Below the pieces are notes generated by a model. The model was given only the letters and a program-made list of their open reading frames with translations, did not search any database and was not told the DNA's origin. Made by a program: the position numbers and the translations under genes. Below are positions 37,443 through 49,100 of a stretch of DNA of 64,000 nucleotides, piece by piece. Location of the stretch: NCBI GenBank assembly GCA_914767715.1, contig OU612070.1, positions 17,658,025-17,722,024 of the forward strand. Reading direction: 5' to 3'. The stretch comes from Membranipora membranacea. Lineage: Eukaryota > Bryozoa > Gymnolaemata > Cheilostomatida > Membraniporidae. Position 1 is the stretch's first letter; the number at the start of each line of letters is the position of its first letter.

Positions 37443-38744
37443 GAAGTGTTAGTACCTTCAGACTGGAAAAAGGCCACCATCTGCCCAGTGTTCAAGAAGG
37501 GAGACAGACATCAACCATCCAACTATAGACCCATCAGCCTTACATGTGTGACTAGTAAGGTTCTAGAACATATAGTCACTAGTCATTTGATGAACTACGC
37601 TGAGGAAAACCACCTACTGTTCCGTAACCAACATGGCTTCTGAAAAAAACGAGGCTGTGACAAACAGCTGGTTGAGTTCGTCACCGATATCTCAAGCAAC
37701 TTGGATCAAGGAATATAAACCGAGGCTTTTGTGATGGATTTCACGAAAGCGTTCGATAAAGTCAACCATCAGAAACTCATCACCGAGTTGGAGAATAAAG
37801 GAGTCTGCTACCAAATTTGCTCTTGGGTGGAGGAATTCTTATCTAACAGATCCCAACAGGTTGCTGTGGAGGGCTCCTTATCATCAACTGCAGCTGTGAC
37901 ATCAGGAGTGCCGCAGGGAAGCATCGTAGGGCCTACCCTCTTCCTCTTCTGCATTGATGACCTCCCCCAAGGACTGCATTCTACAGTAAGACTCTTTGCT
38001 GATGACACAATCCTCTATAACACCAAAAACAACAGCGATAAACTCCAGGCCGACCTCAAGATCCTGGAGGGATGGGAGAAAACCTGGGATATGGAATTCC
38101 ACCCTGCCAAGTGCCAACACATATCATTCACCAGGAAAACTAAACCGCCACAACATTCTCTCAGCCTGCATGACATGAAAATACCGAGGAGTGATGAAGT
38201 CAAGTATCTTGGAGTAACCATGGATTCAAAATTGCGCTGGAACAAACACATACCCAACATCGCTACCAAGGCAAACAACACACTAGGACTCATCAGAAGA
38301 AATGTGACCACCACCAACGAAGAAGTCAAATCGTTGGCATACAAACAACTGGTCAGGCCAGTGCTTGAGTATGCTTGCTGCTCCTGGGACTCACTAACAT
38401 CAACCCAGGAAACTTCCCTAGAAGCTGTACAAAGGAGAGCGGCAAGGTTTGTGTGCGGTATCAGAAGGAGTGATAGGAAGACAAGTGTCACCGGATTGGC
38501 ACACAGTCTTGGATGGGAGCAGCTAGGAGAGAGACGCAAGGAAAGAAGGCTGAAACTATTCCGGGAGATGCACTACGCAGACTCTGATACCATCACCAAA
38601 CATATCCAACCTGCGACACACCATCTTTCTCGCAGATATGGTCATCAGTACCTTATCCCCCATGTCAAAACTCAACACCATCAGCGGTCCTTCTTTATGA
38701 AGACTGCAAAGGATTGGAATACCACCCCCCCCTTCCAGCAATGA
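37443..38744 (+). pseudogene. 5'-truncated LINE reverse transcriptase with two stops
   Basis: One frame runs from 'VPSDWKKATICPVFKKGDR' and 'NYRPISLT' through 'MDFTKAFDKVNH', 'TSGVPQGSIVGPTLFLFCID', the catalytic 'LFADDTILY' and 'EVKYLGVTMDSKLRWNKHI' to the thumb region 'LGWEQLGERRKERRL', and stops at 38744. This is the RT of a CR1/Jockey-like non-LTR element. Two in-frame stops break it: TGA at 37641-37643 (after 'QHGF') and TAA at 37716-37718 (after 'LDQGI'). The endonuclease and first ORF are absent, so it is 5'-truncated on insertion. The frame is otherwise intact over 430 codons, so the copy is not very old. It lies between the divergent unknown gene and the nuclear receptor. Confidence 0.88.
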
Positions 38745-40092
38745 ACTTCATTGCTTCCAGCTCCCTACTTGCAAGCCCTGGATAGCATCCCGCTTCCTGT
38801 TGGTGCCACACTGTTGATGACCTGGAACGAATACGGACTTACGAGAAACACATTGCTAGATTCATCAACCCTGATGTAGCAATAACCTCACCTGAGGTAA
38901 GAACTGAGGTAAGAACTTCACTTACATATAGATAGGACAGGTGGTCTGTAAGTGTAATGTTTTAGTGTTAGTTGCCTATATTATACTTACTTACTATATA
39001 TGTATATCTCTTATATGTGTATTTATGGTTCTTGTTATGTAAGAGCTGTGTGACTGTCTTGTCACAAATGGGAACAGGAGTCAGGAAATGCCGTAGTCTA
39101 ATGTTCAGGACATGGAATTGATCTTTAGTTTCTTGTCTAAAAGTTTTCAAGGTCGGATGAAGGTGAAGGTTGAGGTTCAGTCTGAAGATGTGATATGATT
39201 GGTTAATAAATCTTGACGTAATATCTGGGCCATGGATCTCAATAACAACACATAAACAATGACATAGTGCAATCATGCAAGTGCCCATTCCCATGTGCTA
39301 AAAAAAATCATCAGAAGAATATCACTTTCAACTGGGATATCATCTCTCACTGATCACTTTCAATCATCTCTGCAATTCGTCTGAAGCTTTGAGAATCTTA
39401 TGAGGAGCTTCTAACACCTTGTAACCTGTAACCTGCTGCAGAAACAATTTATTGATCTCTCAAATAGGAGAGGAGTGGTTCGGTGTGAGCAATGAACTAA
39501 AGTTCGTTGGTGTGAGGAGAAGAACTGCAACCCAAACACATATACACACATCTTCTCAAGTTATCACTCAATCAAGGGAGATATCTACTACTCAGAAACA
39601 AGCATCAGGTAAAAATAGATACTGTATACTCATTCTTTAATTTGTTTATAAATGGGCAAGGCTCCTCTTGATGATGGCTATTGAATTCAGGGACATCAGG
39701 GTACTGTTGTGTGTTTTGGTACACAAATATAGTACAGCCAGCGCAAGGACTGGGGTTTTATTTTACAATTCTATATCGGTACAGTCAGGGATAATTCTCC
39801 CTGATACAGTTAAGTTAACAGTTGTACCAGCAGAGTATATGCAAGAATGAAAATTGCAGTAAGTAGACTACAAAGTGAAAAACTGCAATTAGAACACATC
39901 ATTCCATCTCCTCAACCAATTCTACTAAACGCCCAACCTGCGGAAATTGACAGATACGATTGTGTACAGGGTTACAATACGGTCAAAGGAACAGTTATAA
40001 ATATTTCTGTTCTGATGAAAAGAATTCCAAACTGACCGTAGGTATCTTATACGAAATGCAGAGATTATGACTTTTACTTTTTTGTTTTGCAG
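38745..40092. other. LINE 3' tail and 5' region of the nuclear receptor gene
   Basis: The LINE 3' untranslated region probably extends to about 38.9 kb. The rest should contain the receptor promoter and 5' UTR. A possible non-coding first exon ends at about 39609 ('acaagcatcag|gtaaaa'), and the acceptor 'tttgttttgcag' ends at 40092. This 5' UTR join is only a guess from splice-like sequence. Confidence 0.35.
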
Positions 40093-40123
40093 ATAGTATT
40101 TGATAAACCTGAGTGTGCTGAGA

Positions 40124-43100
40124 ATGACTCATGAGCAGCCAGAACCGGGCGAGAAGGGAATATGCCGAGTTTGTCAGAGCCCCGCTGCAGGTCTATACTT
40201 TGGAGCGTTAGTCTGTCTGCCTTGCAAGGTTAGTTTGTAAAAACATTTTTTGATGACACAAAAACTGATCTTATTTGGACTTTGGTCAAATGCTATCCAA
40301 TGGCTTCAACCTATAAACACTTATTAAAAAAATGAAAGAAGATTTAAGCCTATTTCGAGTTTCCCAATACCACAATATTTTGGTGATCTCTTGAAGCATA
40401 GTTTACTGGTAAGACACAGTTTCTAGCAAATATCGATTTGATTTTATACAATGACAGGATATTACGCTAAAGTTGAGAAAGATAAAGTTTTTATGAAAAA
40501 AAGTAACGCTTGAGTTTTCTCAAATGGCTGTGTTAATGTTAACATCAGCTCCCAGATGCCACACAATCACCTGTTTATTGGACACGAGTCTCACATATTA
40601 GGACCATTTAACGTTCAGCGCTTGAAAATGTAATCACCCAATATGTGCAGGTTTTGTACTTTGGGTTGGCAGTCCTGAGGGAGTTGTGTGTACTGTGGGT
40701 CTACTATGAAAGATTTTCCTGGCTCTGTTCACAAGAGTATTCCTCAGAGTACCTTGGTCAGAATTTCCCTAATTAGAGTAAACAAAAGACTTATTGTTCT
40801 GAATTCACTCAGCCATGACGAGTTATGTTTTAAGAAAAGGAAATACAATTTACCCCATACAAATCACAGGATTAATTGTTGGGATATTGCGTAAATTGCT
40901 GAACTAAAAAAGAAGGATTTGGTTTTTTGGCGACTGAAGTCTTTTATTGGCTTATAGTCTAATTATAAACAATAATTCTGCCATATTGGGCCAAGGTTTT
41001 GTACATTATGCCATATGGTATATTATATGTTATATGCCAGCTAAGCAGATTGATTGATTTCACTTGACTTCCTATGTGCGCTGCCGCGGCATCACGCACA
41101 CCTATAGTGGGATGACAGCTGACAAGGCACCACCGGTCTAATCCAGTACCAAGCCCAAATAAGCTTCCTGGAAAATCAGGACTTTGGAACGCTTGCTTTC
41201 TACAATCAATTCCATACACATGTGTAGTAAAATGATTCCTATACATAGGCTACTGTAGTTACTATTTATTTGTAATGTGTTAAGTTACAAAACACCTGTA
41301 AAGGTTGTCTCACCGGCTACATCTCATCTAAGATGCTGATACGTCGTAAGAACAAATCCATCTTATGAAGGTTAAGGAGTGCTAGCATCCTGTTTATTGA
41401 GGACTTTTCCTCCACCCGTCTGCCCCTAGAGACAGTTTAAGAACAAAAATGTGCCTCTAATAATGATATTATGCAATGGTGTATCCAGCTCAGCTTCTCT
41501 ATACTCCTGCTCTTTTCAATGGAGTCAAATCCCAAGAGTGAAATTATGATTTTGTTTTTCAATACCCCGGCTTACATAACCAAGTACCAATGGTATCCAA
41601 TTCTTAACCTTCGTGGGATATTTTAGTGTATTAGAATTTCTACGGCAATCACCCCACCTGGGATTCTGACAGTTTTGTTATTAATTTGACTCTATTGATT
41701 TGTGGCATTTTTTTTGCAGAGCTTTTATATCAGATGTACAAAGGACGGCGCGAAGCTTCGCTGCCAGCAAGATCCGTCAGCGTGTAATGTTAACAAGGGG
41801 AGATTTAAATGTCAATCATGTAGATTCCAAGCTTGTCTTGCTGCTGGCATGCAGAGAAAAGAAGGTATTACTTAACACTATACTTACTATATAGGCTGAA
41901 TATTAATAGTAACATAATACCTATAATGGGAACCAGAAGCTAAATAAAAGGCCACATGATGCGACAATAGATGAATTTGTGGGTCCGTTCCGCTCAAATA
42001 ACTTCATCGGGTTTTGTATTTATACTCTGTTAATCCTGATCCATATACAGACATGTATTGGTACAGCACGATGAGTTTTTTGATACAGACCTCAGCTCAG
42101 CCCCATCTCCTCCCCCAAACCAGGTGCTGCAAACTTTGCCCGGGGTGTACTGAACCTGCGATTCAACTTCCGAAACATGTTTGATGAAATTAGGGCAAAT
42201 CCTGCCTGAAAATTTTGTGATTTTCCGTTGATTTAAGTTAGCATTTGACAACATAAACCCATAGAGCCTGATGGAAATCTTTAATGTAATATCGTGTTCA
42301 CCAGTTAATGTAATATAATTGTTTTGTTACAGAGAAGCCGGATGTGATTGATGCTCCGATTGGCTCTGTGATGTGTAAGGTGTGCGATGATTACGCTAAC
42401 GGAGTTCACTTTGGAGTCACTTCCTGTGAGGGTTGTAAGGTAAGCATCTACCAATCTCTCTTTGTTTACAGAGTCAACCTCCAACATGCTGTCCAATACT
42501 ACCTTGGATACACTCATTGAATTCAACATAAAGGAGTCATATGAGGACATCATTACCGAAAAAAAGGGAGCATGCTAGTGGAATTCCCACAAAGCAATTT
42601 TAGCATCAAGGAGATCACGTTTAGCCCTGAGATGTTAAAGTTGACCTGATCTCATAGGGCAGTGGAAGTTGGATCGTATCAAGCCATGATGCAGCGCTCA
42701 AGCCTTTCTGTAATATCGGATGGGATTTTGCTTTCAAGAAGCTTGTTGAGAAATTGCAGTTACGCATAACCAGTAGAAACCAGATGGATTAAGAATTGCA
42801 ATGTACACATCACGATGATGCCGGCATGTATACCAGTATGGTGATAATTAAACACCTCAGAAATAAGATACTCCATCAGAATCATATGTGTGTATTGAGT
42901 GGTATCATTTGGAGGGGCAACTAGAACCTTCGGTGCATGATCAATATCAAAGCTTGACAACATAACCTCCTTCTCAAATTTAATTTCTCATGTTACAGAA
43001 ATTTTTCCGGCGCGGACTGACCGAGTTTCAGAATTATGCGTGTAAGGAGGGCGGGAATTGTCCGATCACTCCGAGGACGAGGAATCAGTGCAGATACTGC

Positions 43101-46100
43101 AGATATATGGCGTGTCTCAAGGCTGGCATGTCCAGAGAGGGTATGTTATATTCTGAACCTAAGGGCGAGGCTGCAATTCCTGCGCCAGATTGCTCTCTGT
43201 TTGTATGCAGGTGGGAATACACCTGGGGGCCAACCTAACCCCAGTAGTAAATGGACTGCAGTGGGATTTGAACCCACAACCTCCAACGCTTGTGCGCTGA
43301 CCAGCTGAGCCACCTCCTACTCCAAATGATGCTAACCAGAGCTGGCGAATTAAAACCTTGAAATCATGAGTTATATCCAACTTGTCCAGTGTGGCATCAG
43401 CTTTAACACATATACATATAAATGAATACCCTTCAGGTAGTGTTGGTAAAAAATCGGGTTCACATATCTCAATCGAGCAAGTCTGCCAATCGCACAATAT
43501 ACAAAAACTCTATGTTATGTGTACATCAACTTAAAAGTCAGTCGAAATAATGATGAAAGGGCAGTATATTGTGACAATGATGTCATTGATTTTAATTTGT
43601 AGCTATAAAAGTAGGAAGACCACCCAGCAAGAAGGAAAATGCCAGACATCATCCCTATGGACAGATAAATCTATCTACATCTCATCACGAGACAAGCCCT
43701 AAACTTTCCTATACTAACGGAAATGGGTAAGTATTCAATTCTTCTTCTTGAACAATAATCATACTCGTAATAGCTTTAATAGAGGGCCATGTCTGGATAT
43801 GACCTCACGTGACTAACCTTGAAGAACAGCAGTTCCTGAAGTTTGAAGAATAATGATTGACATTTGCAAAAATTTAATTTACTTTTAATTTTTTAATTTA
43901 ATTTAATTTTAATTTACAGGAAGTTATCATTGTGTCCTAAACATGTAAATATAAGTATAAATATATATATAAATATAAGTATTTATATGTTTATGGTCAA
44001 ATCTTAATAATTACAGTTTTTGTTTGATTTTAGATTTGTAAAACAGGAAATGCCATGGAACCCAAACGAGCCGCCTAGCCTCTCAGCTCTACCCGCCCTC
44101 ATACATGGAGGCGGGGAGGGGTTTCGTAGGCCCCCACAGAGTATGAAGATCCCTATGTTGATACCAGGTGGGCCTGAGCACAGACAGATGACAGCTGATC
44201 TGAACAGCAGCTGTACAAGCGCAGATATTAACGAGATGCTGCTGAATTGTATTGGTGAGTGAGCTCTTCCTTATCTACAATCTTTTAGAGGTCTTAGTAT
44301 GACTTACCGTGACGCCCACAGATTAGAGGGCAAGTAAAATATTTCTGTATTTGTTAAGAGGCATTATTGGTACGTTCATATTAAATATTTTTATTCGGTG
44401 TTTCTGATAAAGACTTGATAATAGTCCTTGGTACTCAACTTATCTGTATTATTTAGACATATCAAGGGCAAAAGAATTTGGACCGGTATTTGACCCGGTA
44501 TTTCCTCATTCCAGTCAGTACTTCCTCCATAAATCTGATAACTTACCATATGTTGATTTTATGTTCTTAGGACCCCATGGTGAAATGCCACCCCTCCCAG
44601 CACACTTTGACCTAGATGAAGCATTAGGGCAAATTGATGGCCCGACCCAACCTCGTCTCATGGCAGGAAAACCTATGGGAAAACTTCAAAGAATAGAAAA
44701 TCTTCCCAAGCATAATGAGGGATACAACACAAGTCCTGGAGTTGGTAAGCTTATAACATTGACTATGATCAAGGTGATACCTTCTTTTATGTGTTGGCAA
44801 GGAGTTTAGGACTTTCGAAACCTGGTTTGAACGTGCCTCACTCACAAAATTATGCTGCTGTGAATGCATTATTGTTTCATATCCTCATGAGTTTCATGTT
44901 TTTTCAGTCCTTCAGTGGAATTAAGTTTTACATAATATGAAGACCTGGATCTTTTATTTTCTATCTTTAATACATTCTATGTATTTCAAACTTTTGTAAT
45001 TTTAGCTAAAGGTACATACCAGCTTCAGCCAATCAAAATGGAGAACCACGCTTACAGAGAGCCCAATCAGATGTACAGCCATCCTTCTCCTCCTTACGAA
45101 GCTAATTACGAGGCGTATAACAGCCCAGCCTCAATGTACCAGAGCTATCAGGGCCATGTCTCCCAGCAACAGCAGCAGTCACATGGCTCACCATATAACC
45201 CGCATATCGCTAACCAAGGCTCTCCTATGAGCACTCTCTCCCACCAAAATAGAGTGATCAACCAATCAATGAACGGATTTCCACCACAGATAGCCAATCA
45301 GGGCTCTCCCCTGCACCCTGGTGGTAGTGGCTATGATTCGATGGATCAATCACACTCTAATCACCAGCTGATCGGTGATGGTAGCTCTCCCTATCACTCC
45401 CCTCCTCACCACTCATCGTCTACTCATTATTCTCAGCCTAGTCCGTCGGCGTTCTCTCAGCCTAGTCCAGGATCTGTACATCAGGCCTTCGCTGAGATAC
45501 GACAGCACAGACCCAGCTGTGACATGGTGGCTCAACAGCAGCAGCTGCCTCCAACTCATGACCCTAGTAACCCCTACTCACAGGTAGGCAATACAATTAT
45601 AAGGCCAAACTCATAGGTAAACCATATTGCATAATTTGTGTACAGTTGGTGGGATTTTCCTTGCTACATTCAAAGAAAAATGTTATAGTTAATGTTAGCA
45701 TGGAAAGCCAGTTGAAACAATTTCTAATGGACACATGTCATGGTTGTATTTGATTTAGCAATATAGCACAAAATTTTGCCTACAAAGTCTTATTCCAACA
45801 ATTATTGTAAATAAGTAATACAAATGGCACAAATCAGCAGTTTATTGAGCTGTGATGCCTGAAAGGACATTTTAGTTTGATCATACTTATACATATGAAA
45901 ACCTGAATAAAAATATGATAATAATAATAATAATAATCATTGAAAGGCTAGGTCAGGCTGAGATCTATATTCTGGGAGGATCAACCGAACAAACTTGTTA
46001 TCATCAAAAACTAGAAACTGAAAATTCTCTTTTCTTATACAGCCACAGTTATCGCCGTACAGTAATGTGTCCTCACCTCACTCTGTGTCTAACACAACGT

Positions 46101-49100
46101 CATCAGGCTACGCTACGGACTCTCAGGATTTCCTCGATGAGTTTAGTATATATGAGGTGGATATTAGACAAGTTAATCACAAGTACATGCCGAGCTGCTC
46201 TCAGGAGCCACTTGTGTTCAACGAGGAGGCCCTCACTGTCGAGGACATCTGGTAAGTAATGTGTGCCCACAGTGCGTCCACAGTGCGTCCACTGTGTATC
46301 CACTGTGTGTCCACCGTGCGTCCACTGTGTATCCACTGTGTGTCCACCGTGCGTCCACTGTGTATCCACTGAGTGTCCACTGTGCGCCCACTGTGCATCC
46401 AATGTGTATCCACTGTGCGTTCACCGTGCGTCCACTGGGTGTGTATTATAAAAGATGTCTAATATAAGTGTAATATTTTTTAAATTATTGTTTGCTATGA
46501 TAAAAGATTGAATGTAATATGATTTAGAAGCTTTTGCAAATGATATAATTGTAATGTTTGTTGAATGATGAGTTCAGCATACTGGGTATTGCAATTTTAA
46601 AGTTATTTAAATGTTGATCAATATTGCGTTAGAAGACATAAGGAAAATTTATTAGGCGGTATACAATAAATGTTATTTCCCAGGAACGTCATCATCATCT
46701 GCCCGATATGGTCTATGCTCTATGGTGCTAATATGTATTTTCATGGTGTTGAAATAAGATCATGGTGTTGAGAAGAGGCTGCTAGTTTCATTCCAGTTTT
46801 TGCCACGATTGCCATTGAGATCGTGTTCAACACCACCCTTGACAGTAATTACACTGAATATTCCAGAACAATGTCAGCCAATGCTGACACACCTAATTCC
46901 TCATATATTGCCCTTACACCTCTCAGATGAACCTTGTTCTCTGTCGAACAAACTATATCAGAATTTAGTATTGTCCACAGAGATTTCCGACAGTTTTAAA
47001 TTACAATAACACATTAGCCAAATCATAACAGGAGATGGGTCAGGTGGTTAGCTAGAGCCCCAGAACTTTAAGGACTTTGATTTGGTGACCACACAGGCTA
47101 CGTGGCTCGGTGAAGCCTCCACATGTGTTTTTTTTTCGAGTTAAATTATTTGTTAATACATTTATTTGCTGTATGTGAATATTTGATGATTATTATAACT
47201 ATGTTTACTTATCTCCTTATCAGGAGTAAGAATATCAAATCAGAAGAGTTTGATGATAATGATGAGAGTCTGAAGAATTCAGAATCGGGTGACAGTGCTG
47301 TCGGATCAGGAATGTTCAAACAGATGAAGTCTATAGATGATAAGGTTAACCAGGTATGATTCGGTACTCATATCCTTATATATCCTTACACTGTGTTCTT
47401 ATATGATAAAAGCTTTATTCTTCAGACAATTAAACAGCATAACTCTGCTTCACCAACATTCTTAGTCCTACTGCACAAAGAACTCGTCGCATAATTCAGG
47501 CCCTCTCTGTCACCTGATAATTCAGATACCCGGTGAACATAGAAATTTAAGGGCTGCAAAGATCAGAGTTTTTAGCTGATTGGATTTTTAAAAAAAGCAA
47601 ATGTTTTGACAGCTTAGCAGCCCAGGGACACGGTCAGAATGACTACTCTCCCTGTAAGAGTCACAAGGCATAAGAATTTTAGCTTTCGTATGCTTGTAAT
47701 ATACATAACAAGTTGGTAGTGCCAGAAAAACTGTCAACAAAATAAAAAGTGTTCATGGATAATTAGAATCGGCGTGGATTATTTAAATATAATTTGATTG
47801 CACATTTTTAGGACTACTGGTTTAACCACGCAATGCCAGCCGACATGAAATATACGGATGATATGAAATCAGATATGGATGGTTTGATGAAGGGCTGGCT
47901 GAAGACTAAAGAGTATGTGAGCAGCAACCTGAAGACTTCTTCATCTAGTAACACTGAGGATGGCAAGGTAAGGTCAGGGTTAAGGTCATATTAAGCGAGA
48001 CACACTTCTGTCTGTGTGTCCATGTCAGGAAGGGAATGAGAGTTCTGGAGTCTGCATACAAGATGTTAATTTTCATTGTATTCATCCCTCCCTCCTCGGG
48101 AAAATCATGGACTGTAGTATGATTTGTGGGTTTATTGATACAATTGGTGTGTTATCTGTATGGTCTGGGATTGTATTAACTGTGTTTCTCTCACATATAA
48201 CACAATATTTTGATAGCATGTCTCATAGTAATACTTTGCTGGTGGTGAGTAATATGTTCGGTATTTTTTTAGATAAAATCTAGCAAAAAGGGCCCTGAAC
48301 AATTTGTCATTGTTATAATTTTTAATTTTTTGGTTGTAGGAGAGTTTGTGGCCTAATGTGAAAGAAAATGCTCCTCTTCAACTCAAGCTGATGGACTTTA
48401 TCAAAAACAGACTATTACGTGAGACTCAAGCTCAGGCCAGATTCTATCAGGAGATCAGAGGTAATTATTAATCTGTAGCAACTGTAAACCAACCAAAATT
48501 CAACTCACTTTCAACCATGTATCAACTAGGTTTCAACAGTATTTCAACCATGTGTCAACTAGTTATCAACTATACTGTTACTATATACAGTCATTAGGAC
48601 CAAGGTTTTACCACGCAAGTTATCCAATGACGTATATTATATATGGGATATCGAACTACAAACTAAACCGGCATAATATGTCTATTTTTGTAAGAAGATT
48701 GATGTGGAAAGTAGACTTATTAGTCTGTTAATTCAATAGTTTCTCTTATGTGCGTCTGTGATAATAAAACTTTCCTCTTTAATGCAGTTCAGTCATGACA
48801 AGACATGGAGAGTCAGCTACTAAGCTCTGTTACACTCACAAAATTGTATCTCATGTTTAAGTTACTTTTGATAAATTAAATAGATTATTGATTTTTTTCA
48901 ATGAGCTCAGCGTGAAATTACCTCAAACTGCCAGATATATCGATTGTTCAATCTATATTAGAGGAGATAACCTTGACAAATTAGCTCTTTGAAGACATAT
49001 CCACTTCTCCAATAGCCGCTTCTCCCATATCCACTTTTCCCATAGTTGTAAATAACATAACACATATTATTACATATTACATAATCGTATTATATGGCTT

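Noticed and set aside
38015-38539. Minus-strand open frame of 174 codons
   Set aside because: Antisense shadow of the LINE reverse transcriptase.
41040-41190. GC-richer block in receptor intron 1 that looked SINE-like
   Set aside because: I could not find A and B boxes in the right order or a second copy in the window.
46103-46467. Several open frames of 60-99 codons on both strands
   Set aside because: They arise from the tandem repeat and from receptor exon 9 in other frames.
47035-47110. tRNA-like word 'ggtcaggtggttagctagagc' in receptor intron 9
   Set aside because: It resembles an A box but there is no B box at the right distance and no match to the SINE body found elsewhere.
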